Part shown: piece by piece, positions 10,377-21,200 of the stretch
Layout: each line of letters starts with the position of its first letter
How positions within the stretch are numbered: position 1 is the stretch's first letter
Assembly: GCA_024280755.1 (NCBI GenBank)
Contig: JAJRPN010000004.1
Coordinates: forward strand, 1-64,000
Reading direction: 5' to 3'
Source: Planctomycetota bacterium
Lineage (GTDB): Bacteria > Planctomycetota > Phycisphaerae > Phycisphaerales > UBA1924
Length of the DNA stretch: 64,000 nt
Translations under genes and position numbers: made by a program
Notes under the pieces: model-generated
What the model saw: only the letters and a program-made list of their open reading frames with translations
The model's database searches: none
What the model was told of the DNA's origin: nothing

Positions 10377-10454
10377 TTCTGTGTGGTAGAGACAAATTTT
10401 CATTCGAGTTTGATTGCGTTCTTGTAGGTTGGGTGTCTATGCTCTGTGCGATCC

Positions 10455-10528
10455 GGGCGAGTAGCTCAGTTGGCTAGAGCGTTCGCCTTACACGCGAAAT
10501 GTCGTGGGTTCGAGTCCCTCCTCGCCTA
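10455..10528 (+). tRNA. tRNA-Val (anticodon TAC)
   Basis: GGGCGAG acceptor pairs with CTCGCCT. D-arm GCTC/GAGC, anticodon stem TTCGC-CTTACAC-GCGAA, T-loop TTCGAGT. Confidence 0.93.
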
Positions 10529-10769
10529 TTGCCCGGTATATGTAAGTTGTTTCTATGCCACTTGCAACGATTGAAATGGGGTTAGCAGCAATGCTGATCC
10601 CTTTTTTAATTGCGACTTTGTTGTCCTGAATAGCCGCCCTGAAAACTAAAAAATTGTGTTATGGGTAAATGTCCTTATGTGGTAGTGTGGGGTTTTACTC
10701 TAACGATCAAGTATCGGCCAAAATGGACTGGTTGAGGCTTGTCTACACAAAATGGAAAAGGGACGAGAT

Positions 10770-13700
10770 ATGAAAAGCAAGGCACTCATCGCGCTCGGGG
10801 TACTGTCGACAACATCATTGATAGCACACGCTGGCGGAGCAACGAGTTGGCTCAGCGCAGCCAATGGGGACTGGAATGTCGGAGCCAACTGGGACTCAGG
10901 AGTCGTGCCGGGGCTGAGCGACTCAGTGTTGCTTGGCCATGCAAGTGCGTACACGGTAACGATGCCTGCGAGCCAAACGATGGCCTCGCTGATGATTACG
11001 AATCCAGGAGTAGTGCTCAATACGGGCAATGCGACCACCCAAAGCATCGCGGGCGATTTTTTGAATAACGGCATGGTCGTTGTGAACTTTACCAGCAATA
11101 TTTCAATCACTTCATTGCAGTTTAATGCTGATACGATGCTTACGGGGTCTGGCTCCATTTTGCTCAACGCGCCAGCATTACGGGCACGCATTCTCACCGG
11201 TACAGGGTTTACATTTACGCAGGGGAGCGGGCACACGATCCGTGGGCAAGGCCGAATCGAAGGCGCCATGATCAATGACGGCACGGTGTCTTCAGATCTT
11301 GGGCTCACCATGACCCTGCAAATATTTGACAAAACAAACAACAGCATCATGCAGGCCATCAATGGATCGAACCTGGCGATCGCAGGTATTACAGTTCCGC
11401 AGGGGCTCGCGGGTGTGATTCGAGCCGACGGTGTTGGTTCGCGCGTCACTATTACTGGTTCGACGATCATGGGTGGTGCGATTGGTTCTATAAATGATGC
11501 CGATATTTCGATATCGGGTACAAGCGCAATCAATGGAGTGAGTGTGAGTGGTGAGATTGATGTGCAGAACGCGGCGACGCTTTCGGTAGCGGGCTCGCTT
11601 GATAACAGCGGGACGATCACGATCAACCCAACGGGTAATGTGTCGGCTACACAGATCGTTTTCAATGATTCAATGACCGTGAGCGGCAACGGGACTTTTA
11701 TACTTGCGTCACCTAACGCTCGGGCCCGAATCCAAACTGGAGTTGGGCAAACGGTGACGATGAATCCCATGCTCACGATCCTTGGGCAAGGGCGGATCGA
11801 AGCGAGCATGGTCAATAACGGTTTGATCCGTTCGGATACTGCTGAGATTCGAATGATCACCAATGACAAGACTAACAATGGAACGATGGAAGCCATCGGC
11901 GGCTCCGTGATGGAGTTGAGTGGGATTACTATCACTCAGGGCGGAGCAGGATTGATCTCCGCCGACGGAGTCGGATCGCAGATTGAACTCATCGGTTCAA
12001 CAGTTGATGGTGGCACCTTGCAATCGATCAATGGAGCCGATGTTACGATCGATTCATCGAGTACGCTCAACTCGGTGAACTTCACAGGCGATCTCAATAT
12101 CCAGAACGCTCAAACACTCACGGTGAATAATGCACTTACAAGCAATGGAACAATCACCATCAACCCAACGGGCAATATCTCGTCAACACAGATCCTGTTC
12201 AATGATACGATGACACTCGGGGGCACCGGCGAAATCGTTCTAGCATCGCCAGATTCGCGTGCCAGAGTTCAGACGAGCGTGGGGTCAGTGCTGACACTGC
12301 CCGCGACGCAGACGATTCGCGGCTTGGGTAGGATCGAAGCGGACATGATCAACAATGGAATTATTCGTTCTGATACTGGAAATGAGATTCGGTTGGTCAC
12401 GAACTCGAAGGTGAATAACTCGACGATAGAAGCCGTAAACGCTTCGAATATCGAAGTGAGTAGCATCACGATCGATCAGACTGGTGGAGGAGTTCTTTCG
12501 GCAAACGATGCCGGATCACAGATCGAGTTGCTCAGTGCGACGATTGAAGGCGGGATAATCTCTGCCGCGATCGGGGCGGATATCTCGATTGATGTATCGA
12601 GCATGCTTGATGGCGTGACGATTATCGGGAATGTGAATGTGCAGAATTCACGAACACTTACGATCGGTACATCGCTGACAAACGCGGGTGTGATTGAAGT
12701 GAATCCGACGGGGAATATATCAACAACGCAAATTTTGTTCAATGATTCGATGACAGTCGATGGCGTTGGTTCGATCAAACTCAGTTCACCCGGCGCGCGA
12801 GCTCGGATTCAGACTGCGGTTGACAAGACCGTGACGATGAGTTCGACGCAGACGATTCATGGGCAGGGGCAAATCGAGGCATCCATGATCAACAATGGGA
12901 TGATCACTTCTGATGTGCTGGGTGGGGAGATACGATTTACATTGAATGGAAAGACAAACAATGGTGTTATTCAGGCGAATAACGATTCAAATCTTGAGTT
13001 CAGTGCGGTAGTATTGACGCAAGGTGCAGTTGGGCAGATATTGGCCGATGGTGCTGGTTCGGAGATCGAACTGGCGAGCGCAACCATCTCTGGCGGCTCG
13101 CTGACTACAACAAATGGGGCGGATGTCTCGGTCAATTCATTGAGCGCGCTCGACGGAGTAAATTTCTCTGGATTACTCAACATCCCGAACGCATCAACGC
13201 TGGGGATTGCGTTTGGGACACTCAACAACGGTTTGATCGTGGTTAACGAGACTTCAAATATCAGCACCACGCAGCTTCGGTGGAATGAAGAGATGATTCT
13301 TGGGGGAAGCGGGACGATCCGACTCAATGCGCCGGGGGCACGGGCTAGGTTGATTGCTGGGCCGGGTGTTACACAAGGTGGGATTGGTTCCCAGCAACGC
13401 CTCGAAGGCATCGGGAGGATTGATCTTAATCTCATCAATGACGGCACCATTGCGCCAGGCTTGAGCATCGGCACCATGACTGCAACTCAACCCATCCTTT
13501 TCACAGGTATCGCTAGCTTTGAAGCAGAGGTCGATGCAGCATTTGGCGACTTGCTTGATAGCTCGTCAACCATTGAACTTCATGGCACGCTCGATGTGCT
13601 CTACATCAACGGCTTCGCTCCAACAGGTTTCTGGGCACGCACGATCATTGAAGGCTCAAACATCACCGGCAGTTTTGATGTGGTCAATGTGCCGGCGGCT

Positions 13701-13928
13701 CCGTTTGGATTGGTCACAAAGGTGTTGAATACAGGAACAGAGATTATTGTTGGGCAGACTTGTCCTGCGGATCAAAATATTGATGGGGTGCTCAACTTCT
13801 TCGATGTCTCGCGGTTCTTGGCCGACTTTGCAGCGATGGACCCCTCGGCGGATTTTACGGGCGATGGCGAGTTTAACTTCTTTGATATCTCGGCGTTCCT
13901 CGGGAGTTTCTCGGGTGGCTGTTCATAA
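10770..13928 (+). CDS. Large secreted repeat protein (beta-helix/autotransporter-passenger-like) with C-terminal GC-type dockerin-like tail
   Basis: Signal peptide MKSKALIALGVLSTTSLIAHAGG. Five copies of a ~180 aa unit (N-xT/S-GN-[IV]S-xTQ-x-x-FN-xxM...ARARIQT). C-terminus GVLNFFDVSRFLADFAAMDPSADFTGDGEFNFFDISAFLGSFSGGCS. Confidence 0.85.
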   Translation: MKSKALIALGVLSTTSLIAHAGGATSWLSAANGDWNVGANWDSGVVPGLSDSVLLGHASAYTVTMPASQTMASLMITNPGVVLNTGNATTQSIAGDFLNNGMVVVNFTSNISITSLQFNADTMLTGSGSILLNAPALRARILTGTGFTFTQGSGHTIRGQGRIEGAMINDGTVSSDLGLTMTLQIFDKTNNSIMQAINGSNLAIAGITVPQGLAGVIRADGVGSRVTITGSTIMGGAIGSINDADISISGTSAINGVSVSGEIDVQNAATLSVAGSLDNSGTITINPTGNVSATQIVFNDSMTVSGNGTFILASPNARARIQTGVGQTVTMNPMLTILGQGRIEASMVNNGLIRSDTAEIRMITNDKTNNGTMEAIGGSVMELSGITITQGGAGLISADGVGSQIELIGSTVDGGTLQSINGADVTIDSSSTLNSVNFTGDLNIQNAQTLTVNNALTSNGTITINPTGNISSTQILFNDTMTLGGTGEIVLASPDSRARVQTSVGSVLTLPATQTIRGLGRIEADMINNGIIRSDTGNEIRLVTNSKVNNSTIEAVNASNIEVSSITIDQTGGGVLSANDAGSQIELLSATIEGGIISAAIGADISIDVSSMLDGVTIIGNVNVQNSRTLTIGTSLTNAGVIEVNPTGNISTTQILFNDSMTVDGVGSIKLSSPGARARIQTAVDKTVTMSSTQTIHGQGQIEASMINNGMITSDVLGGEIRFTLNGKTNNGVIQANNDSNLEFSAVVLTQGAVGQILADGAGSEIELASATISGGSLTTTNGADVSVNSLSALDGVNFSGLLNIPNASTLGIAFGTLNNGLIVVNETSNISTTQLRWNEEMILGGSGTIRLNAPGARARLIAGPGVTQGGIGSQQRLEGIGRIDLNLINDGTIAPGLSIGTMTATQPILFTGIASFEAEVDAAFGDLLDSSSTIELHGTLDVLYINGFAPTGFWARTIIEGSNITGSFDVVNVPAAPFGLVTKVLNTGTEIIVGQTCPADQNIDGVLNFFDVSRFLADFAAMDPSADFTGDGEFNFFDISAFLGSFSGGCS
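11075..13390 (+). repeat. In-frame tandem repeats, period ~537-543 bp, five diverged copies
   Basis: The NPTGNxSxTQ-type anchor recurs near 11079, 11620, 12157, 12697 and 13240. Confidence 0.85.
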
Positions 13929-13990
13929 TCGGACGCGGCGCGGGATGTGAATGAACATTCGTTCGAGTGTAATTGAGCTTTTGTTATTCA

Positions 13991-14020
13991 TGAACCCGCA
14001 GGTTTGCGGGTTCATTTTTT
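13991..14020 (+). terminator. Rho-independent terminator
   Basis: TGAACCCGCAGGTTTGCGGGTTCATTTTTT. Confidence 0.88.
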
Positions 14021-14215
14021 GACCATATAGGCCTCAATGCGTTGGTGTGGCGACTATTGGCCGATTCGCATGGTGTCTATTGGCCATATGTTCTATTTGT
14101 GGAATAGTGATCGATGAAGCCTGTTTGTATGTGTGATTGAGTGTAGATTCTACATAGTATGTTCTTAGGTTGTTTCGGCTGGCACAAGTTGCAGATTGAA
14201 AGCAGGGTGATTGAT

Positions 14216-16666
14216 ATGGGATATGGGAATCGTTCGTTGGGTCGTGGGCTTTGTGTGGGTTTGTGTGTTGGTGCCGCGATGTGTTCGCCTCAGGCGTTTG
14301 GGCAGGTGCTCAATGAAGTCGCGGCGTTGGACTCTGGCGAGGGCCCCGCCCATGAACGCATGGGGAGAGTGATTGTCAGCGATAATGGGATTTTTGTGGT
14401 CACAGCGGGGAGTACTACACTTGTGTATGATTCAGCGACGGGAACAAAGTTGTTTGATCTTGTTCCCGACGATGCGGAATCAATCAGTGTGAGTTCTCTG
14501 GCAATTGATAACAACTTGATTGTGGTTGGCTCTTCGTTCGATTCAACCAATGGGACAAGGTCTGGTGCCGCGTATGTGTTTGATGCCACAACAGGGAGTC
14601 AGATTGTAAAGCTCTTGCCGAATGATTCCAATGCATTCGATGAGTTTGGTGTATCCGTTTCGATTTCAAATGGGATTGCTGTTGTAGGAGCTGGCCGAAA
14701 CAACAACCTCACAGGCACGGCGTTTCTTTTTGATGCGATCACTGGTCAGCAACTCTTTCAGCTTGTTGCAAGCAACGCGGATTTTACGGATTACTTTGGT
14801 GCAGCTGTAGCGATCAACGATGGTATTGTTGCGGTGAGTGCGCCAGGCACATCCGGTTTCCGAGGTGGCACCGTGTATCTGTTTGATGCCGCGACCGGGT
14901 TTGAGTTTGATATCATTCAACAAGGAGATCAAAGCGGATTTGAACAGCAGTTTGGCCAAAGGTTAGCGATCGACAACGGGTTGCTCGCAGTGGGAGTCCC
15001 TTTTGATGATGTCGTTGGGATTGGATCAGGTTCTGTGTATGTCTTTGATATGGCGACCGGAAATCAGATATCAAAGCTCGTTCCAAGTGATGGCCAGGCA
15101 CGCGATTTCTTTGGGGCTTCCATATCGATAGATGGGGGCATCGTTGTGGCCGGTGCGAGATCGGACGATGATCTTGGAGATGAGTCTGGATCAGCCTATA
15201 TCTTTGATGCGAATACTGGGGTACAGCTTTCAAAGCTGCTCGCAAATGACGGTTCGGCAGCACATTCTTTCGGGTCCGCGGTTTCGATTGATGGGGGTGT
15301 AATCGTTGTTGGCGCCAGCGGCGATAATGAAAACGGAGTCGGTGCTGGTTCGGTACATCTCTTCGATGCATTGGATGGGCTGCATATTCAAAAAATTATT
15401 CAATCCGGCGGAGCCATCGGCGATGAGTTCGGGACTTCAATCGCGATCTATGAGAATATTGTCGCGGTGGGTGCTGTTGAAGATCATGACGATGGTGCCG
15501 TTTCTGGATCGGTTTACCTGTTCGATCGCTTTACTGATACTCGGTTAGGAAAGCTTGTTCCATTCGATGGGGCACCGAGCGATCAGTTTGGTTCATCGGT
15601 CGGTATCGATAGCGCGTATGTAGCTGTGGGGGCTCCATTTGATGACGATCTTGGAATTGCATCTGGATCTGCGTATGTGTTTGACACGGCTACGCGTGAA
15701 CAGATTGTGAAGTTGCTTGCCGATGATGGGGCGATGTTCGATGGCTTTGGGATTTCAGTTGCATCGAGCAATGGGCTTGTTGCGGTTGGTGCGCCGGGCG
15801 ATGATGATCAAGGGAACGGCTCTGGCTCGGCGTATGTATTTGACACTGCCAGTGGCGTGCAGCTTTCGAAGTTGCTTGCAGATGATGGAGCCGCCAACGA
15901 TATCTTTGGGAATGTGATTGCGATTGACAACGGACTTGTGGTCGTTGGGGCAAGCGGCGATGGTGATCTGGGATCAAACTCTGGCTCGGCATATGTGTTT
16001 GATGCGATGACGGGTGTTCAGATCGCAAAGCTACTTCCAGATGACGGGGCAGCGTTGGACAAGTTTGGGGCTTCGGTTGCGATTTATGGCAGCGTTGTTG
16101 CTGTCGGTGCGACGGGAGATTCTGATCTTGGGGCCAACTCGGGTTCGGTCTATGTCTTTGATGCCAGTACTGGGACTCAGATCTTCAAACTACTTCCTGA
16201 TGATGGCGAAGCGGGAGACTTGTTCGGGCATTCGGTTTCGATATTGAATGATGCTGTTGTAGTGGGTGCTGTTGGGAATGATGAGAACGGGCTGGACGCG
16301 GGATCAGGTTATATCTTTGATTTGAAGACAGGTGATCAGATTCATAAACTGCTGCCTCGCATCGGGAGTGCGGGGGATCTTTTTGGGCAGTCGATTGCAG
16401 CAGAGGGGGATATCGTTGTTGTGGGGGCAACTCATACGGATCAGATTGGACAAAACTCTGGTTCGGCGTATGTGTTTGATTACTTCATTACAGCATGCGA
16501 AGCGGATTTGAATCGTGATGGAGAGCTCAACTTCTTTGATGTTTCAGCATTTTTATCTGCCTTTTCTACAGGCAACACATCCATTGCTGATTTGAATGGT
16601 GACGGTGTGCTCAACGCCTTTGATATCTCAGTATTTCTTTCATTGTTCAGCACAGGCTGTCCATGA
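14216..16666 (+). CDS. Secreted FG-GAP/beta-propeller repeat protein with C-terminal GC-type dockerin-like tail (paralog of the 4870-6219 CDS)
   Basis: Many ~51 aa units such as KLLPDDGAALDKFGASVAIYGSVVAVGATGDSDLGANSGSVYVFDASTGTQI. C-terminus ADLNRDGELNFFDVSAFLSAF...ADLNGDGVLNAFDISVFLSLFSTGCP. Confidence 0.88.
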   Translation: MGYGNRSLGRGLCVGLCVGAAMCSPQAFGQVLNEVAALDSGEGPAHERMGRVIVSDNGIFVVTAGSTTLVYDSATGTKLFDLVPDDAESISVSSLAIDNNLIVVGSSFDSTNGTRSGAAYVFDATTGSQIVKLLPNDSNAFDEFGVSVSISNGIAVVGAGRNNNLTGTAFLFDAITGQQLFQLVASNADFTDYFGAAVAINDGIVAVSAPGTSGFRGGTVYLFDAATGFEFDIIQQGDQSGFEQQFGQRLAIDNGLLAVGVPFDDVVGIGSGSVYVFDMATGNQISKLVPSDGQARDFFGASISIDGGIVVAGARSDDDLGDESGSAYIFDANTGVQLSKLLANDGSAAHSFGSAVSIDGGVIVVGASGDNENGVGAGSVHLFDALDGLHIQKIIQSGGAIGDEFGTSIAIYENIVAVGAVEDHDDGAVSGSVYLFDRFTDTRLGKLVPFDGAPSDQFGSSVGIDSAYVAVGAPFDDDLGIASGSAYVFDTATREQIVKLLADDGAMFDGFGISVASSNGLVAVGAPGDDDQGNGSGSAYVFDTASGVQLSKLLADDGAANDIFGNVIAIDNGLVVVGASGDGDLGSNSGSAYVFDAMTGVQIAKLLPDDGAALDKFGASVAIYGSVVAVGATGDSDLGANSGSVYVFDASTGTQIFKLLPDDGEAGDLFGHSVSILNDAVVVGAVGNDENGLDAGSGYIFDLKTGDQIHKLLPRIGSAGDLFGQSIAAEGDIVVVGATHTDQIGQNSGSAYVFDYFITACEADLNRDGELNFFDVSAFLSAFSTGNTSIADLNGDGVLNAFDISVFLSLFSTGCP

Positions 16667-16729
16667 TCGGAGGGTGGATATTGACGGGGATTGGGAAGGT
16701 GCGATATTGAATCCCTATGATTTGCCATC

Positions 16730-17980
16730 GTGAATCTGCTTGACCTGCTCTATATCCCGATCGGTGTGCTGGCATTGCCTGTGATTCTGCGCAAGAAGCG
16801 TGGCGGGTGGGATCAACGCTTTGGGCATGTGGAGCCGATGCTCAAGCGGCCTGCTGAGAGTTCGATCCGCGTTCGGGTGATGCTTCATGCGGTATCGGTG
16901 GGGGAGGTTAATGCGCTTCGTTCATTGGTGCCCGAGTTGGTGAAGCAGGCGGATGTGATTGTTTCGGTCACAACCGATACTGGGCTTAAGCAGGGGCAAG
17001 CATTGTTTGGTGAGATCGAAGCGGTTGATGTCGTTCGCTATCCGCTTGATTGTTCATGGATGGTCAAGCGGTTTCTTGATACGGTCAAACCCGATGTGGT
17101 CGGGCTGGTTGAGCTTGAGGTTTGGCCAAATTTTATTAAGCTGTGTTCAAAGCGTGGAATCCCGATCGGAATCATCAACGGCAGGCTCTCGGCGCGTTCG
17201 TATAAAGGATATCGCAAAGTTCGGTTTTTGCTCCGGTCAACCTTTGCTCGGCTGAGCTTTGCGTGTGTCCAAGATCAGGATTATCGTGATCGGATACAGG
17301 CAATGGGCATTGCGAGCGATCGGGTTTCGATTACTGGCTCGATGAAGTGGGACTCTGTCGATGCGTCAGTTCATTCCGAGCCTTCAGCCAAGGCGATCGA
17401 GATTGCGGATGCGATGGGGATTGATCGAAGCAAGTTGATCGTGGTTGCGGGGAGCACCGGTCCGGGTGAAGAGGCATTGCTGCACGAAGCGTGCCTTGAT
17501 GATGTGCAGTTGGTGATCGCGCCGAGAAAAACGGAACGGTTTGATGAAGCGGCACAAGCTGTCGAGGGGTGTGTTCGGCGGTCGGCCAATGAATGCAAGC
17601 CAGGATCGTCACGGTTTTTGCTCGATACGATCGGCGAGTTGTCTGCGATGTACGAACTTGCTGATGTGGTGGTGATCGGGCGATCGTTCTTCGATTTGTA
17701 CGGTTCTGACCCGATCGAGCCGGCAGCGTTGGGCAAGGCAGTGGTCATCGGCCCGGCGCATTCTGATTTTTTACAGGCGATGGGCGTATTGCTTGATGGC
17801 GATGCGATCCAAGTTGTTGATCGGCAAGAGCTTGGGACAGCAATCGTGCAACTGCTTGAGGATGAGGCACTTCGTCAGGCAATTGGTCAGCGGGCACGGG
17901 CATGTGTTTTGGGCCAGCAGGGGGCATCACAGAAGCATCTTGGGGTCTTGCTTGGGCATGCTGAATCTGGGTTGGTGTAA
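16730..17980 (+). CDS. waaA: 3-deoxy-D-manno-octulosonic acid transferase (Kdo transferase)
   Basis: HAVSVGEVNALRSLVPEL, VEVWPNFI-like LELEVWPNFIKLC, GRLSARSYKGYRK, GSTGPGEEALLHEA and AALGKAVVIGPAHSDF are WaaA/KdtA motifs. The start codon is not ATG in the raw sequence and is uncertain. Confidence 0.92.
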   Translation: MNLLDLLYIPIGVLALPVILRKKRGGWDQRFGHVEPMLKRPAESSIRVRVMLHAVSVGEVNALRSLVPELVKQADVIVSVTTDTGLKQGQALFGEIEAVDVVRYPLDCSWMVKRFLDTVKPDVVGLVELEVWPNFIKLCSKRGIPIGIINGRLSARSYKGYRKVRFLLRSTFARLSFACVQDQDYRDRIQAMGIASDRVSITGSMKWDSVDASVHSEPSAKAIEIADAMGIDRSKLIVVAGSTGPGEEALLHEACLDDVQLVIAPRKTERFDEAAQAVEGCVRRSANECKPGSSRFLLDTIGELSAMYELADVVVIGRSFFDLYGSDPIEPAALGKAVVIGPAHSDFLQAMGVLLDGDAIQVVDRQELGTAIVQLLEDEALRQAIGQRARACVLGQQGASQKHLGVLLGHAESGLV

Positions 17981-18099
17981 AAAACTCAGGAAATGCGTGC
18001 AGAACTCTTTACTGTGGGTTTGGAAAACACAAAGTTCAGGCATACTATGACTCTCTTGAGAACTCCCCGCATGTGCGAGCTTGCGGCGGTGTTTGATAT

Positions 18100-18172
18100 G
18101 GGAGAGTAGCTCAATCGGTAGAGCATCGGCCTTTTAAGCCGCAGGTTCAGAGTTCAAGTCTCTGCTCTCCTA
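18100..18172 (+). tRNA. tRNA-Lys (anticodon TTT)
   Basis: GGGAGAG acceptor pairs with CTCTCCT; anticodon loop CTTTTAA; T-loop TTCAAGT. Confidence 0.93.
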
Positions 18173-18240
18173 TTTTTCCCCTCTTTTTAACTGCTTGTTG
18201 AAGCTTTGTATGACCATCAACGGGCGACGGAGCCGCATCT

Positions 18241-21200
18241 GTGATCGACATGCCTATTCAAGAGGCCGATCTGTCGGCAATCGTCATTCATGCGAACTGG
18301 ACCCAGGGTGCATTGCATCTTTGGTGCGAGACCGGATCGCCCGCAAATGATGAACCAGTCCAGATTGATGGGGAAGCATCAAATTCTGCATTGCCGGTGC
18401 ATCCATTTGCTTGCCGTCCTGTTGGGATTCCAGGTGAGGATTCTTCGATCTCGTTGCGTTTGCCTTCGATTGATAGCCAGCCGATTCCAAGTTCGCCGAT
18501 GTCTCGGGTATCTGGGCGTGATACCGATGAGGATCATGCTGCGGTATTGGTTGAGATTCAGGTGCCAACGATCAAGATCGACGCGATCGATATCGGCAAT
18601 GTGCTTGAGTCACTCGTTGATCATGCGGATCATGATGAGGATCGCAAGCAGCGATATTCGATTGGCCCTGGGATTACCTACTTTGTGGCAGCTTCACGGC
18701 TGTCATCGCATTTGATGGCTGGTCATCGTGTGGTGCCGATGTTGTTGCAAGATGCGGAGGGTGAACTGACGGCCGCATGGCATCCTTGGCTTTCGGATGA
18801 TATGACGGCGAGCCGAGTTAATAAGTTGATTCTTTCGATGCCTGCAGCAGCTCGTGCGGCTGCCGATGAGCATGCACACGATGCTTGGAGTATGACGACT
18901 GAGTTCCTCGCCAATATCACCGATGCCCGATGCCGAGCGACGATGATTGTCGAAGACATGTTCGACACGGTCGAAGACGCTGACCCGGATGTTGATCCGC
19001 AGGTCGCATGGCTGCACGGTTTGCTCGATGACACAGAAGAAGTACCGAGTGTAACCGGTCAGCGTGCGGATATTGCTCGCAAGGTTCGCCGATGGATTTC
19101 CGAGCTTGAAGATCGCGGCGAATCGAGCGCATGGCGTTTCGGTATGCGTCTGGCGGAACCAATCGAAGAAGGGCTCCCAGCCGACATCGCCAAGCCGGAT
19201 GATACAGTTCTGTGGTCGATGAGTTTCTTCTTGCAGAGTGTGGATGACGAAGAGATTGTTCTTCGTGCATCTGATATCTGGTTGATTTCGCGTGAGCGGG
19301 TGGTGATTCAGGGCTTGACGCTTGAGAATCCACAAGAGCTTTTGATGGCCGAGCTTGGGCGTGCGAGTCGTCACTATAAGAAGCTCGAAGACGCGCTTGA
19401 TAGTGCAGAACCAATTGAAATTTTGCTTAACTCGCAAGAGGCGTATCAATTTTTACGCGAGATCAAACCGATTCTCGAAGAGCAGGGGTTTGCGGTCAAG
19501 AGCCCGCCTTGGTGGGAATCGCAGGCTGGTCGTTTGGGTGCTCGTTTGCAGATCGAGTCTGATCCAGCCGACATGCTTGGCGATGAGTCTGGTGATCCAG
19601 ATGCAGCGGGCCCAACACTCGGGCTCAACACACTTATTGGGTACCACTGGGAGATCGCGATCGGCGATACAACCCTCACGCTCAATGAGTTTGAGCAGCT
19701 TGCCCAGCAGAACGCGCCGCTTGTTCGCATCGGGGGCAAGTGGGTCGAGATTCGCCCGGAAGATGTCGAAAACGCGGTGAAGTTTATTGGTGAGAACCCC
19801 GGCGGCGAGATGGAACTCGGCGAAGCGATGCAGCTCGCATTGGCTTCAGATGCAGCACAAACCGGGCTTGCGGTGACTGGTGTCGAAGCGACCGGCTGGG
19901 TCGCATCGTTGCTCGGCGGCGATACCGGCGGCGCGTCGATCGAACTTCCTAAACTCGAAACACCAGAGACATTCCAAGGCACACTCCGCCCGTACCAGGC
20001 TCGTGGCATGAGCTGGATGGTCTTTATGGAACGCTTTGGATTTGGTGCTTGTCTTGCCGACGACATGGGTTTGGGTAAGACGATCCAGTTGTTGGCGTTG
20101 ATGATGTACGAGCGTCTTGAAGCGGGCGATGAAAAGGTCGGCCCAACGCTGATGATCGTTCCGATGTCGGTGATTGGTAACTGGGTGAAGGAAGCCGAGA
20201 AGTTCACGCCGAGCCTGACGGTGATGGTGCATCATGGGATCGATCGTGTTCAGGGCGAAGAGTTTACCAAGAAGGCGCAGGATTCGGATCTGATCTTGAC
20301 CACTTATGCACTGGCGCATCGTGATAACGATTTGATCAATACCGTCAACTGGAAACGAATGGTGCTTGATGAGGCGCAGTTTATCAAGAACCCCGCTGCG
20401 AAACAATCGCAGGCTGTGCGTGGGATCAAGGTCTCGCGCCGAATCGCGTTGACTGGTACGCCGGTGGAAAACAGGTTGTCCGAGCTGTGGTCGATTATGG
20501 ATTTCTTGAACCCGGGATACTTGGGCTCGGCGGGCAACTTCCGCAAGAAGTTCTCGCTTCCGATCGAGCGGCATCGAGATCAAAACAAGATGACCAAGCT
20601 CCGCACGATGGTGTCCCCATTCATCCTTCGGCGAGTCAAGACCGATCCAACCGTTGTGTCCGATCTGCCTCAGAAAATCGAGAGCAAGGAATGGTGCGCT
20701 CTTACGCCAGAACAGGCCAAGCTCTACGAAGGGTGCGTCCAGCGGATGCTCAACGATGTGGACGAATCCGAGGGGATCCATCGTCGTGGGTTGGTGCTTG
20801 CAGCACTTATCAAACTCAAGCAGATCTGTAACCATCCGGCGCAGATGCTCAAAGAGAATGACCCACAGTTTGGCATGGTCATCGATCCGATGCGATCGGG
20901 CAAGTGTGTTCGTTTGCTTGAGCAGGTTTCCGAACTGATCAGCGAGGGTGACCAGGCGTTGATCTTTACGCAGTTCCGTCAGATGGGGCACATTCTCAGC
21001 ACGATGTTGAGCAATGAACTTGGCAAGGATATTTTGTTCTTGCACGGCGGCACGCCTCAGGGTAAGCGTCAAAAGATGATCGATACTTTCCAAGAAGCGA
21101 CCGGCAAGAATCCGATTCTGTTGCTCTCGCTCAAGGCTGGTGGTGTGGGTTTGAACCTGACTGCTGCAACGCATGTGTTCCACTTTGACCGTTGGTGGAA

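Noticed and set aside
10700-11935. 411-aa minus-strand ORF antisense to the repeat protein (also 12269-12469, 12476-12778 and 12971-13477)
   Set aside because: Low-complexity I/S/P/V composition arises from reading the complement of the repetitive plus-strand gene, which has a signal peptide and recognisable tail.
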